Source of the DNA: GCA-2730975 sp937893275
GTDB lineage: Bacteria; Verrucomicrobiota; Verrucomicrobiia; Opitutales; Seribacteraceae
Length of the DNA stretch: 64,000 nt
Reading direction: 5' to 3'
Assembly (NCBI GenBank): GCA_963968595.1
Contig: CAXAHJ010000007.1
Location: forward strand, 1-64,000
The notes below the pieces were generated by a model. That model searched no databases. It saw only the letters and a list, made by a program, of their open reading frames with translations, and had not been told where the DNA came from. Shown piece by piece: positions 18,601-27,133 of the stretch. Each line of letters opens with the position of its first letter. The first letter of the stretch is position 1. Both the position numbers and the translations under genes were made by a program.

Positions 18601-19316
18601 CCGCAGAGTTTCATGATATTTATGCTCCAAGTCGATTGAAGTCAGCTCTGCGGTTTGAAATCAACGAACTCGCTTCCGGTTGTCTCATCAACGACGGCAA
18701 AGGTCATTTGACTTTCCGTGCCTTGCCTAGGATCGCTCAAGCCTCAACTGTCTTCGGCATCGCATTTTGCGACATCGATTCCGATGGTCACCAAGATCTC
18801 TCGCTTGCTCAAAACTTTTTCTCACCCCAACCTGAAACCGGGCGAATTGACGGCGGTCTAGGTCTAGTCCTTCTTGGCAAAGGAGACGGCACCTTCAAGC
18901 CTCTCCGTTTAGATCAAAGTGGCTTTCTGCTCCCCGGCGACACCAAGGCCCTCGCTCTCACCGATCTCACAGGCGATGCTCGACCTGATATTGTTGCTAC
19001 CGTGAATTCCTCCAGTCCAAAGGTTTTCCTGAACATGGTTAGCACGGGCAAGCCCCTTGCCATTCGTGTCATGGGTTCCAAAGGCAACCTTCGTGGGATT
19101 GGTTCTCGAGTCACCCTTCATTTGAAAAGCGGGAAATCCTTAGGCGGTGAAATTGCATCGGGTAGCAGCTATCTCACCGGAGGTCCTCCCGTGCTTTTTT
19201 TAGCTATTCCAGAGGGAGAGGAGGCGATAGGAATTACTGTTCGTTCTCCCCTAGGCAAGCTTTCAAGGCATGAAGTTCCCCCAGGGGTCTCTGAATTAGC
19301 TCTCCAATTGGATTGA
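15654..19316 (+). CDS. Secreted FG-GAP/ASPIC-UnbV (CRTAC1-like) protein, internally duplicated
   Basis: The 1220-residue product has a signal peptide (residues 1-23) and many calcium-binding FG-GAP loops such as DFDGDDRPD, DHDGDGDLD, DYDLDGDLD and DADSDGDLD, which build beta-propellers. An ASPIC/UnbV domain lies at about 545-630 (GHLIKIRLKGKKRNSHGIGA), then a second set of FG-GAP repeats and a second, more divergent ASPIC-like end (LAIRVMGSKGNLRGIGSRV, about 1135-1218). The protein therefore looks like two CRTAC1-type units joined in tandem. Such proteins are common in Planctomycetes and Verrucomicrobia and are thought to be extracellular adhesins or structural proteins; no enzyme activity is established. 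It converges with uxaC, ten bases away. Confidence 0.92.
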   Translation: MRAIPFATVSFVIFTSSLSCFAAMEGLEIRPLLPRKATGATLFSLLADNETGVGYVKNALSKKLLLRLHESPSFSDKPAILGVCSGDFDGDDRPDLFFAYPYGGHRLFRNLGGFRFEDVTENVGLRETVADHWGVGCCFVDHDGDGDLDIFVAGTGDVNLLLDNRDDGSFRNIAKKLGIAHEGANVQMAFADYDLDGDLDGYLVTNRETHLPPAPKGLRVEVAFNKGIPVVEEKYRELYDVVFHPTDRLYVTEAGEYDHLFRNDGSRFKDVSEEVGMLGTDQGLSASWFDYDDDGFPDLYVANDFFGPDRLYHNKRNGSFEEVVRDVLPHTPWFSMGTDVADVNNDGLFDLMGSDMAGSGHYKSKIGMGDMEKSSWFLTTSHPPQYMRNALYLNAGGGRFLEVAQLAGLANTDWTWSLKFADLDNDGRIDLFGTNGMTHDQTNSDLVAQAESFDTPAEKAAFWQKTPPKRDRNFAFRNLGDLNFVPVGAKWGLDFNGVSYGTAIADFDGDGDLDLAVASLEDPVRLYRNESKTGHLIKIRLKGKKRNSHGIGAKVTIQTEAGIQARYLTSCQGYASANDPIIHFGVGDATVIKRLTVRWPLGIEQTFEDLPTDKFFVVSEPSETEASPSSPEPLPLLVASNALSAFQHKENDFDDFKLQPLLPHRLSRFGPGMAWGDVDSDGDDDIFLGGASGQPSVLALNDGNGTFAQKKLPYFENEQLLPFEDMGAVFFDADSDGDLDLYVVSGGFDPRPKPLYLRDRLYLNDGKANLTLDLDGTPNIRDSGGPVAAADFDRDGDLDLFVGGRVVRGRYPTTPNSRLLRNDNGKFVDATDILADGLGTTGMVTGALWSDFDGDGWLDLLVTHEWGPVGVWKNSGGKLANVSVAAGTAELLGWWTGIAAADIDEDGDIDYALGNLGLNSKYHASKEKPYLAYFGDLDGSGVPRFVEACHEGNSLFPVRGKSCSTHAMPSLAKRFSTFHAFASAEFHDIYAPSRLKSALRFEINELASGCLINDGKGHLTFRALPRIAQASTVFGIAFCDIDSDGHQDLSLAQNFFSPQPETGRIDGGLGLVLLGKGDGTFKPLRLDQSGFLLPGDTKALALTDLTGDARPDIVATVNSSSPKVFLNMVSTGKPLAIRVMGSKGNLRGIGSRVTLHLKSGKSLGGEIASGSSYLTGGPPVLFLAIPEGEEAIGITVRSPLGKLSRHEVPPGVSELALQLD

Positions 19317-19325
19317 ATTGCCCTT

Positions 19326-20738
19326 TCATTTTGCCGGTAGCTCTAGATTGAGATACTCGCAGGCGTTTTGATAGCAAATCCGCTGGACGAGGTCGCCGAT
19401 CATCTCCGGTTCGTTCGGAACGAAGCCGTCCTTCATCCACCCCCCGAGGAGGTTGCAAAGAATTCTTCGGAAGTACTCGTGGCGAGGGAAGGAAAGGAAA
19501 GATCGCGAGTCGGTCAGCATCCCCACGAAACGGGAAAGCAATCCCAAGCTAGCCAAGGTCTTGAGCTGCTCCTCCATCCCGTCCCTCTGATCGAGGTGCC
19601 ACCATCCGGAGCCGAACTGCATCTTTCCGGGAAGCCCACCTTGGAAATTGCCCAGCATGGTGGCCACCGTGAAATTGTCCGACGGGTTGTTGTTGTAGAC
19701 GATGGTCTTGGGCAGGGAGTCTTCCCGATCCAAACAGTCGAGGAAGTTTGACATCCTTTCTGCCTGCGGCCAATCCCCGATCGAATCGGTGCCGGCATCG
19801 GGGCCGAAGGATGTCAGCAGGCGGCTCGAATTGTTACGCAAGGGGCCCAAGTGTACTTGCATCGTCCATCCCTTCTCCGAGTAGAGTCGGGCTAGTCGAA
19901 GCATGACGAATGCACCGAAGGCTTCCTCCTCTTCCCGCCTCGCGTCCTTTCCATCTAGTGCGTCTTGGAACAATCGGCTCGCCTCGTCGTCGCTTGGGAA
20001 ATCGCAAAAGAAGTAGGGGAAGCTATGGTCGGAAATGCGTGATCCGAGTTCATGGAAATCCTCGACCCTTCGGCCGAGTGCGGCGACAAAGTCGTCCAGG
20101 TTGGTGATGGAAAGCCCAGTGGTGACCTCGAGCTTTTGCAACCATTGGCAAAAGGCGTTGGCGTCGTCTATGCCCCACGCCTTGTCCGGCCGGAAGGTCG
20201 GGTAGACTGCGGTCTCGATTTCCGGGTTTTGTCTGATCGCTTGATGATGGTCGGTCGGGTCGGCTGGGTCGTCGGTCGTGCAGAGTCCCTTGACCTGAAA
20301 GCGTCTCAACATGCCTTGGGCGGAAAAGGAAGGGTCGGCCAGTTGTTCGTTTGCCCGTTCCCAAATTTCCTCCGCGGTGTCCGGACCGAGCAGCAAGTCG
20401 ATCCCGAAGCAACGCTTCAGTTCGAGATGGGTCCAGTGGTAAAGGGGGTTGCCTAGGGTATGAGGGAGGGTAGCCGCCCAAGCCAGATATTTTTCCTTTG
20501 CGTTCCCGTCCCCCGTGACGAGCTCCTCGTTCGTGCCGTTTGCCCGCATTGCCCGCCACTTGTAATGGTCTCCTTCGAGCCAAATTTCGGAGAGGTTGGA
20601 AAATCTGCGATTCTCTGCAATTTCTCTAGGCGGGAGATGGTTGTGGAAGTCGAGGATCGGTTCTTCCTCTGCATATTCGTGGTAAAGGGTGACCGCTTCG
20701 TCGCCAGTCAGCAGGAAGTCTTCGTCAATGAAGCTCAT
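19326..20738 (-). CDS. uxaC: Glucuronate isomerase (uronate isomerase)
   Basis: Converts D-glucuronate to D-fructuronate (and galacturonate to tagaturonate), the first cytoplasmic step of uronate catabolism. The 470 residues match the family. The amidohydrolase metal site HNHL is seen in DFHNHLPPREIAENRRF; other signatures are WRAMRANG, CTTDDPAD, MQVHLGPLRNNSS, the FGSGWWH segment and GMLTDSRSFLSFPRHEYFRR. The gene lies 27 bases downstream of the sulfatase on the same strand, which suggests a unit for a sulfated uronic-acid polysaccharide. No kduI, uxuA or transporter is in the window. Base composition is visibly richer in G+C than in the neighbouring FG-GAP gene. Confidence 0.95.
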   Translation of the reverse strand: MSFIDEDFLLTGDEAVTLYHEYAEEEPILDFHNHLPPREIAENRRFSNLSEIWLEGDHYKWRAMRANGTNEELVTGDGNAKEKYLAWAATLPHTLGNPLYHWTHLELKRCFGIDLLLGPDTAEEIWERANEQLADPSFSAQGMLRRFQVKGLCTTDDPADPTDHHQAIRQNPEIETAVYPTFRPDKAWGIDDANAFCQWLQKLEVTTGLSITNLDDFVAALGRRVEDFHELGSRISDHSFPYFFCDFPSDDEASRLFQDALDGKDARREEEEAFGAFVMLRLARLYSEKGWTMQVHLGPLRNNSSRLLTSFGPDAGTDSIGDWPQAERMSNFLDCLDREDSLPKTIVYNNNPSDNFTVATMLGNFQGGLPGKMQFGSGWWHLDQRDGMEEQLKTLASLGLLSRFVGMLTDSRSFLSFPRHEYFRRILCNLLGGWMKDGFVPNEPEMIGDLVQRICYQNACEYLNLELPAK

Positions 20739-20765
20739 GAGGGAGTTGTTTGTAGACGGGGTTGT

Positions 20766-22925
20766 TCAGTTGATCTTGATTCTGAGCTTCTTAACTTCCC
20801 CGGGGAAGGGGAAGGCATCCTTGTAGAGCCCGACGGTTCCACCTTCGTCTCGTCCCACTTGAAGGCCGTCGATCGGCATCTCCGAAACCAGTCCGGCAAG
20901 CTTCCCCTCGCCGATTACCTGTTTGCCATCGAAAAATTTGACTTCCCCATTTTTGTGTAATTGTACGAGGCCTTTTCTAATTTTGCTCCCGAGAGGGCTC
21001 GTTGCCTTCACGACCGAAAATTTTCCGTTGCGACAAACCCCGAAGTGCAGGCGATCGTCCTCCAGGTAGAGGACCCATCCGTGGGCATCCCCGCCTTGGG
21101 CTACCAGCACGCCGTCACCTTCCCCTTGGTATTGGGCTTCCACCTCGAAGGCCTTGTTCGCGATCATGGGGGCGTTTCCCATGTCGAGCAGATCCTTTTC
21201 CTTCAAATTAAAAGTCTTCTTCTTGCTTCCCTTCTTCTTGGCATTTCCGCCCCATGGCCAGGGCTTGGCCTTGGCCTCCACCGCCCAGGCTTCCCAGAGC
21301 ACTGCCATCTTCTCGCTCCGTTCGGAGTGCTTTTCGCTCAAGTCGTTCAATTCCGTTCGGTCCTGCTCCAGATCGTAAAGTTCCCAAGGCCCCTTGGAGC
21401 CCTTGGCCACCAGTTTCCATTTTCCTATTCGGATAGCCCGGTTTCCCTCGTGCTCCCAAAAAATCGGGTTCTTTCGCTCGATTTTTTTTCCGGTGAAGGC
21501 GGCCGCGATCGAGACCCCCTGCAAGGGAACAATGGGCTGCTCCTGGACCTTCTCGGGGTAGGTCGCCTTGCCCAGATCCGCGCAAGTAGCCATCAAGTCG
21601 ATCAAGTGGGCGGGTTGAGAATCCATTTTCCCGTTGAGCTTCTCGTCGATCCCTTTGGGCCAATGGGCGACTAAGGGGGCGCTGATCCCGCCCTCGTGTA
21701 CCCAGTGCTTGTATTGGCGGAAAGGAGTGTTGCTCGCGTTCGCCCAGGACAGACCGTAGCCATGGTAGGTGTCCGCCCCTCCCGTCATGACCTCGGTTCC
21801 CTGCTTGAGCACTACCCCCTCGCGAGTGCGCTTGGGAATCATGTCGATCTGCAAATCGGTCGCCTTCATCGGTTTCAACTGGTCTGGGTCCTTGTCCTTA
21901 TACTGGATGCCCTGACGCCTGCCCATGCCCTCGGCACAACCTCCGTTGTCGGCGAGGAAAAGGATCAAGGTGTCGTCGAGCACCTTTCTTTTCTCCAGTG
22001 CCCCGATGACCCGTCCGAGCCCTTGGTCGAGCCGGTCGACCATCGCGGCGTAAGTCTCCATCAGGCGGATCTCCCACTCCTTGTTCGGGGCGTCCTTCCA
22101 GGCGGTCCCGTCCCTCGGGGACAATTTCCATTTCTTGTCGATCAGGCCCATTTTCAGTTGGCGCTTGTAGCGTGCTTCCCGCATGACCTCCCAGCCCTTG
22201 TCGTAACGACCTTTGTACTTGGCCATGTCCTCGGGGAGCGCGTGCATCGGCCAGTGGGGCGCCGTGTGGGCGACGTACATGAAGAACGGGTCGTTCCCCT
22301 TGTGCTCGGTGATGAAGCGGGCGGCATGGTCGTTAATCGCATCGGTGTAATAGAAGGTCTCGGGCTTGTACTCGGGGTCGGCATAGGGAGAAATCAAGGT
22401 GTTGTTCCGGGTCAGTGAATTCGGGTCGAAGAAACTGCCCGCCCCGTGGATGGTCCCGTAAAAACGGTCGAACCCGCGCTGTCTCGGCCAGTTGTGCTGG
22501 GAGGAACCCGCGTGAATCTTCGGGGTGATGTGCCACTTCCCGGAAATATAAGTTGAGTAGTCCGCCGTCTTCATCACCTCTGCGATGGTCCTGACGTTTT
22601 TCCCTAGGTCACCCCGGTAGCCGGGCAGGTTCCGATCGTTCATCATGTGCCCGATTCCCGCTTGGTGCGGATAGGTCCCGGTGAGCAGGCTGGCCCGGGT
22701 GGGGCAGCAACGGCCCGTGTTGTAAAACTGTGTGAACCGCAAGCCGTTCTTTGCCAGACGGTTTAGGTTGGGGGTCTCGATCTCGCTGCCGTAGCAGCCT
22801 ATGTCAGACCAGCCCATGTCATCGGCCATGATGATTATGACATTCGGTCGAGAAGCTGACCATGCAAGGATGGAGTCAGTTAATGGTGCGGCAAATGCCA
22901 AGATAATTCGAATCACGAGTTTCAT
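20766..22925 (-). CDS. Exported sulfatase (arylsulfatase-like) with C-terminal jelly-roll domain
   Basis: A type I sulfatase of 719 residues with a signal peptide (1-24). The metal-binding ADDMGWSDIG follows, and the formylglycine signature is GRCCPTRASLLTG, with Cys73 as the residue to be converted. Residues to about 575 form the alkaline-phosphatase-like core, with GGNA-like substrate loops and HEGGISAPLVAHWPKG. The last 145 residues (from about FNLKEKDLLDMG) look like a laminin-G/concanavalin-type jelly roll that may bind carbohydrate. The likely role is removal of sulfate esters from algal or animal glycans in the periplasm or outside. Maturation needs a formylglycine-generating enzyme or anSME that is not in the window. 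It is probably co-transcribed with uxaC. Confidence 0.94.
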   Translation of the reverse strand: MKLVIRIILAFAAPLTDSILAWSASRPNVIIIMADDMGWSDIGCYGSEIETPNLNRLAKNGLRFTQFYNTGRCCPTRASLLTGTYPHQAGIGHMMNDRNLPGYRGDLGKNVRTIAEVMKTADYSTYISGKWHITPKIHAGSSQHNWPRQRGFDRFYGTIHGAGSFFDPNSLTRNNTLISPYADPEYKPETFYYTDAINDHAARFITEHKGNDPFFMYVAHTAPHWPMHALPEDMAKYKGRYDKGWEVMREARYKRQLKMGLIDKKWKLSPRDGTAWKDAPNKEWEIRLMETYAAMVDRLDQGLGRVIGALEKRKVLDDTLILFLADNGGCAEGMGRRQGIQYKDKDPDQLKPMKATDLQIDMIPKRTREGVVLKQGTEVMTGGADTYHGYGLSWANASNTPFRQYKHWVHEGGISAPLVAHWPKGIDEKLNGKMDSQPAHLIDLMATCADLGKATYPEKVQEQPIVPLQGVSIAAAFTGKKIERKNPIFWEHEGNRAIRIGKWKLVAKGSKGPWELYDLEQDRTELNDLSEKHSERSEKMAVLWEAWAVEAKAKPWPWGGNAKKKGSKKKTFNLKEKDLLDMGNAPMIANKAFEVEAQYQGEGDGVLVAQGGDAHGWVLYLEDDRLHFGVCRNGKFSVVKATSPLGSKIRKGLVQLHKNGEVKFFDGKQVIGEGKLAGLVSEMPIDGLQVGRDEGGTVGLYKDAFPFPGEVKKLRIKIN

Positions 22926-23008
22926 TCTTGTTTTAGGTTCGTGGCAATGGGCTTTTCGCTTGCCTGAATGGTGGAAATATTATTGGAATTATTCTTTGTT
23001 TCCAGTGG

Positions 23009-23082
<74 letters not shown>

Positions 23083-23100
23083 ATTCTCCTTTTGAGGACT

Positions 23101-23673
23101 CTATTTTTGTTCGATCGCTTTTTTTATGGAAGCGATTACTTCCGGGGAGTCTGGCTTTTGACCAGGTTTGAAACGCTTGATAGGTGTACCGTCTCGCCCA
23201 ATGAGAAACTTTCCGAAGTTCCATTCTACGTTACCCGGGAAGGCTCCCTTGTCGCCAGTAAGTCGAGAGTAGAGCTCGTGCTGCTTTGGACCTTTTTTGA
23301 CGACTACTTTGTCGAACATGGGGAAGGTTACGTCGAAACGAGACTTGCAGAACTTCTTGATTTCTTCGTTCACTCCGGGTTCTTGTCCGCCGAAGTCGTT
23401 GCAAGGAAAGCCGAGGACGGTGAAACCCTTGCCCTTGTATTCACGGTGAACGGCTTCCAACTGCTTGTATTGCTTGGTAAGCCCGCATTGTGAGGCTACG
23501 TTCACAACAAGCAGAACCTTTCCTTTGTAGTCTCCGATGGAAGATTTCTCTCCATCGATGGTAGTGATCTTTACGTCGTGCAATCCGGTGGCTGGCTTGG
23601 AAACCTTCGTTGCCCCGAATGCAAAACCACCGGCGAATATTAATGTTAGAGTGAGAATTAGGATTTTTTGCAT
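23101..23673 (-). CDS. Glutathione peroxidase family protein, exported
   Basis: Thiol-dependent peroxidase of 190 residues with a signal peptide (MQKILILTLTLIFAGGFAFG), so it acts in the periplasm. The catalytic Cys63 sits in NVASQCGLT; the second signature GFPCNDFGGQEPG supplies Gln98 and Cys91 (a possible resolving cysteine), and Trp151 lies in VEWNFGKFL. With cysteine in place of selenocysteine and a second cysteine in the typical position, it probably uses thioredoxin rather than glutathione, as known for bacterial members. It is read towards the tRNA-Cys gene, 18 bases away. Confidence 0.93.
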   Translation of the reverse strand: MQKILILTLTLIFAGGFAFGATKVSKPATGLHDVKITTIDGEKSSIGDYKGKVLLVVNVASQCGLTKQYKQLEAVHREYKGKGFTVLGFPCNDFGGQEPGVNEEIKKFCKSRFDVTFPMFDKVVVKKGPKQHELYSRLTGDKGAFPGNVEWNFGKFLIGRDGTPIKRFKPGQKPDSPEVIASIKKAIEQK

Positions 23674-23907
23674 GTTCGTATAATGGATTTAAGATTAAAT
23701 AATGAACCCAAAGTCTTGAATTCGGCAAGAGGTATTATTAAACGCAGCCAATTATCCGTATCCAAGGCTTTTCCATCGATTGAGCTGTTTTCGATTGCTG
23801 ACCTACCGGATTCAAGTTTGTATTAGTTTCTCCTAAGCTTGGCGTTCGGCAGGCTGCCTTGTCTCATTTAACCTATTCCGAGAGATTTCACTTTCGCACA
23901 TGAGCTC

Positions 23908-25314
23908 ATGAGCGAGAACCTACAAAAGGATAATCCTGTGGCACCGGAAGGCGTGCATCGATTTGAGACCGAAGAGTCCGGCGTGGATCCTTCTCTTGTA
24001 TCTCGGCTTTCCGATGCCATCGAAAGCAAGACCGAAGACGACGTTCGGGCCTGCGTTTCCGATGTTCACCATGCCGACCTCGCCGACTTGATCGGCCTTT
24101 TGCCGCGATCTCAGCGACACCGTTTGCTGAGAATCCTTCGTGTGGATCTCGATCCTGACTTACTTTTGGAGTTGGACGATTCCATTCGGCTCGAGTTAGC
24201 CGACGTCATGTCTCCCAAGGAAATGGCGGAGGCCATTACGGAAATGGAGTCCGACGACGCCGTACAGGTCTTGGAGGATCTCGAGAAGGATGAACTGTCC
24301 GACGTCTTGCGCGAGGTTTCCGCCGAAGATCGCAAGGAAATCGAACTGGGGCTCCACTACCCCGAGGACACCGCCGGCCGCCGAATGCAGGTGGAGGTGG
24401 TCACGGTGGCTACCGATTGGTCGGTCGGTCAGACCATTGACTATCTTCGTACCGAGGCCGATTTGCCCGACGAGTTTTTCGATGTTTTCGTGTTAGACGA
24501 CGCCCGCCGACCAGTGGGAGTCATTTCCTTGTCCCGCATTTTGCGTTCCCCCAGGTCCACGGCCATGAGTAAAATCGTGGACGAGACGCAAGTCATCGTT
24601 CCTGCCGATATGGAGCAGGAGGAAGTCGCTTTACAGTTCGAGAAGTACGACCTCACCACTGCGGGGGTTGTGGATGATGACGGAAAACTTCTCGGCATGA
24701 TTACGGTGGACGATGTCATGGAGGTGGCTCGCGAGGAGTTCGAGGAGGACGTCTTGCACTTGGGCGGGGTGGGGGAGGAAGCGATCAGTGACTCGGTTTT
24801 GACTGCTACCCGCAAGCGTTTCGCATGGTTGTTGGTGAACCTCGGGACGGCTATTTTGGCATCTTTGGTAATCTATCTTTTCAAAGGAACTCTCGAGCAC
24901 ATGGTGGCGCTTGCCGTACTTATGCCGATTGTGGCCTCTATGGGAGGCAATGCGGGAACGCAAACGCTCACCATTACCGTTCGGGCTCTCGCTACCAAAG
25001 AGCTCACGCCCTTTAATGCCCTGCGGGCCGTCCGAAAGGAGTTGGTGGTTTGTACCGTCAATGGGTGCCTTTTTGCCCTACTGGCGGGATTTGGAGCGAC
25101 CTATTGGTTCGACGATCTTGTTCTGGGTGGAGTGATTGGGGGAGCCATGGTGATCAACATGATGGTAGCGGGCGTTTCGGGAGCTTTTTTGCCGATCTTT
25201 TTCGAGCGGATCGGCATAGATCCCGCAGTGGCCTCCGGGGTTTTCGTGACGACCGTTACCGATGTCGTGGGCTTCTTCGCCTTTCTGGGTTTGGCCACCC
25301 TCGTCTTCTTGTAA
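23908..25314 (+). CDS. mgtE: Magnesium transporter MgtE
   Basis: Mg2+ channel of the MgtE/SLC41 family, 468 residues. The cytoplasmic N domain (about 25-145) contains the superhelical repeats, including the SDDAVQVLEDL segment; two CBS domains follow (about 150-275, with TDWSVGQTIDYL and LGMITVDDVMEVA), then the long plug helix and five membrane helices. The pore signature is visible in ASMGGNAGTQTLTITVRAL and the last helix ends FFAFLGLATLVFL. Intracellular Mg2+ normally closes the channel through the N and CBS domains. No Mg2+ riboswitch could be recognised in the 234 bases upstream. The epimerase gene begins 18 bases downstream. Confidence 0.96.
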   Translation: MSENLQKDNPVAPEGVHRFETEESGVDPSLVSRLSDAIESKTEDDVRACVSDVHHADLADLIGLLPRSQRHRLLRILRVDLDPDLLLELDDSIRLELADVMSPKEMAEAITEMESDDAVQVLEDLEKDELSDVLREVSAEDRKEIELGLHYPEDTAGRRMQVEVVTVATDWSVGQTIDYLRTEADLPDEFFDVFVLDDARRPVGVISLSRILRSPRSTAMSKIVDETQVIVPADMEQEEVALQFEKYDLTTAGVVDDDGKLLGMITVDDVMEVAREEFEEDVLHLGGVGEEAISDSVLTATRKRFAWLLVNLGTAILASLVIYLFKGTLEHMVALAVLMPIVASMGGNAGTQTLTITVRALATKELTPFNALRAVRKELVVCTVNGCLFALLAGFGATYWFDDLVLGGVIGGAMVINMMVAGVSGAFLPIFFERIGIDPAVASGVFVTTVTDVVGFFAFLGLATLVFL

Positions 25315-25332
25315 GTCTCACCCGAAACAATA

Positions 25333-26316
25333 ATGGCGCGCGTACTCGTTACCGGATCCGGCGGTTGTATTGGCTCAGCCGCCGTTGATTGGCTTCTTGA
25401 GGAAGGAGCGGAAGAAGTCATCGGTTTTAACCGAAGCCACCACCCCTCAGTTGAAGATCGAAACCCTCGTCTGTCTTTCGTTACCGGAGACGTCGCCGAC
25501 TTTTCTCGACTGCGTGAAGTTGTCGGCGAACTTCAACCTAGTCACGTCCTCCACCTCGCCGCCCTTCAAACTCCCGACTGTCGCGACTACCCGATGCGCG
25601 GAATGGAAGTGAATCTTGTCGGGACGGCCAACCTTTTTCGTGCATGCTCCGAAGAATTGAAAAAACCTCTCGAGCGCTTTGTTTTTGCCAGTTCCGGAGC
25701 CGTCTACGGTCCACGTTCACTCTACGGGCCGAAAGGCGTTTGTCCCGAAGATCCCTACCAGCCCTTCAACCTATACGGATATTGGAAAATAGCGGGCGAA
25801 GGCATGGCTCAGGCGTTCCATCAGGCAACGGGCGCACCTACTGTTTCGCTCAGGCTCGCCACGACCTATGGGCCCGGTCGCGATCGTGGTTTCACTGCGG
25901 CGGGTACTCATGCTCTCAAGGCCGTGGCTCTGGGCGTACCCTTTGAGGTGCCTTACAAAGGGCACGAGCATTACCATTTCTCGCCCGATGTCGGAGCCGG
26001 CTTCGGGTGCGCCGTTCTTCATCCATTTTCCGGCTATGGAGCCTTCAACCTTCGTGGGCAAAGCCAACGAATCGAAGACTTTTTGGAACTGCTCCGTCAG
26101 ACTGCTTCCGATCATGGTTTGTCCGAGCAGTGCAAGATAACGATTTCTCCCGATGCCGAGGAGACTCCATTCGTATATGATCTCAATGACGACTCGGCTG
26201 TTTCAGCCTTTCCTCACATGCCCCTTACGGATCTCCGGCAAGGAATTTCGGATTCTCTCGATTTCTTTCTCAGTGCCGCCGAGAGAGAAGAAATCTCGGC
26301 AGCTGATTTAGCCTGA
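25333..26316 (+). CDS. NAD-dependent epimerase/dehydratase (extended SDR)
   Basis: A 327-residue extended short-chain dehydrogenase/reductase. The NAD-binding loop is VTGSGGCIGSAAVDWL, a GxxGxxG variant; the DVADFSRL segment binds the adenine ring; the catalytic YxxxK appears as YGYWK in QPFNLYGYWKIAGEG, and the serine is in FVFASSGAVYGP. Such enzymes act on nucleotide sugars or on free sugar acids; the exact substrate cannot be read. It is cytoplasmic and lies 18 bases after mgtE, so it may be co-transcribed, although no functional link is evident. Confidence 0.87.
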   Translation: MARVLVTGSGGCIGSAAVDWLLEEGAEEVIGFNRSHHPSVEDRNPRLSFVTGDVADFSRLREVVGELQPSHVLHLAALQTPDCRDYPMRGMEVNLVGTANLFRACSEELKKPLERFVFASSGAVYGPRSLYGPKGVCPEDPYQPFNLYGYWKIAGEGMAQAFHQATGAPTVSLRLATTYGPGRDRGFTAAGTHALKAVALGVPFEVPYKGHEHYHFSPDVGAGFGCAVLHPFSGYGAFNLRGQSQRIEDFLELLRQTASDHGLSEQCKITISPDAEETPFVYDLNDDSAVSAFPHMPLTDLRQGISDSLDFFLSAAEREEISAADLA

Positions 26317-26400
26317 CTTAAAGTTTTTTCAAAAAAACGTAGCTACAATTTGAAGTTTTTGAATATTTGGTGTAAGTATTAATATATCTTAATTAAAGCT

Positions 26401-26478
26401 ATGTACACCAACTTAATCTCCTTCGTCTTCATCCTCAGCGTTTCCGGCACGGGCCTCTGGTTCCTAACCCAAGTATAG
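26401..26478 (+). CDS. Candidate 25-residue membrane peptide
   Basis: ATG at 26401 opens a frame of 25 codons ending TAG: MYTNLISFVFILSVSGTGLW plus five residues. Almost the whole chain is hydrophobic and could form one membrane helix. It follows a strongly AT-rich stretch with promoter-like hexamers (TTGAAG about 17 bases before TAAGTA, near 26351-26380). No ribosome-binding site is obvious and the size allows chance occurrence, so it is only a candidate. It could be a small membrane peptide or the type of product made by a toxin locus; nothing decides between these. Confidence 0.35.
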   Translation: MYTNLISFVFILSVSGTGLWFLTQV

Positions 26479-26494
26479 GGGCCGAACTGAGGAA

Positions 26495-26953
26495 TCAGGA
26501 TGCTTCTTCGTTCGCAGGAAGTTCTTGTTCGTTCTCTTCTTCGGTCACGGGTGGAATTGCCGAGAGATTTTTCTCTGTCTTAGCGGGTTCCGGTTTATCT
26601 TCATCCGCCTCCACTTCTTCCCTAATCTTTTCCACCAGATCGAGCGCATCGTTGCGACGTCTCAAGGAACGTTCCTGAAACTTGGCGATCTGAACAAGAG
26701 AATCGGCTCCATCGAAAATTGCGTTTGCCAAGTGGTTTACCAGTAAGGCCGGCACGACACCGCCCAAGGCTCCCATCAGAATAAAGGCCAGTACGATCTC
26801 CTGTTCGCGGTCGGTGCCAAGCAAGGCCCCCAGACCTGCGCAGACCACGACCGTCACGACGGAGGTGACTAAACTGAAAGCCCTTCCCGTAGCATAGCCC
26901 GTGTTGCGACGAATGGCTTCGAGGACATCGCGGGATCTCTTGTTTTTTCCCAT
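26495..26953 (-). CDS. Membrane protein with acidic C-terminal tail
   Basis: The 152-residue product has a basic N-terminus (MGKNKRSRDVLEAIRRNTG), two membrane helices (about 25-48 and 55-78), a helical segment with possible coiled coil (FQERSLRRRNDALDLVEKIREEVEADE in part) and a long Glu/Pro-rich tail. An ATG twelve codons upstream exists but adds only a charged stretch; the shorter start is preferred. The two helices with a Gly-rich turn (MGALGGVVPALLV) look like a small membrane anchor. No family recognised. Confidence 0.7.
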   Translation of the reverse strand: MGKNKRSRDVLEAIRRNTGYATGRAFSLVTSVVTVVVCAGLGALLGTDREQEIVLAFILMGALGGVVPALLVNHLANAIFDGADSLVQIAKFQERSLRRRNDALDLVEKIREEVEADEDKPEPAKTEKNLSAIPPVTEEENEQELPANEEAS

Positions 26954-27010
26954 AAAACTTACTTTCTTCGCCTTTCCTTTCTCAAGCAAGCGGAAAGGTG
27001 GGGCTAAAGG

Positions 27011-27133
27011 TTGTCTTACAAGGCAGAGTTCAAAGAGGGGAAAGTCTCCTATGAGGCAATCTTCGTGAACGGTGAAATGACAGAACTCAGGAACGAAGGT
27101 TGGGCAATCATTGATATTGAAGGAATCAATTAA
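27011..27133 (+). pseudogene. Short coding-like fragment
   Basis: A 40-codon stretch after an in-frame TAA, possible start only at TTG, reads LSYKAEFKEGKVSYEAIFVN followed by 20 more residues to a TAA. The alternation of hydrophobic and polar residues (VSYEAIFVNGEMTEL) looks like genuine beta-strand coding and faintly like PepSY-type repeats, but the piece is too short for a gene and lacks a good start. Probably the end of a decayed gene. Confidence 0.35.
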
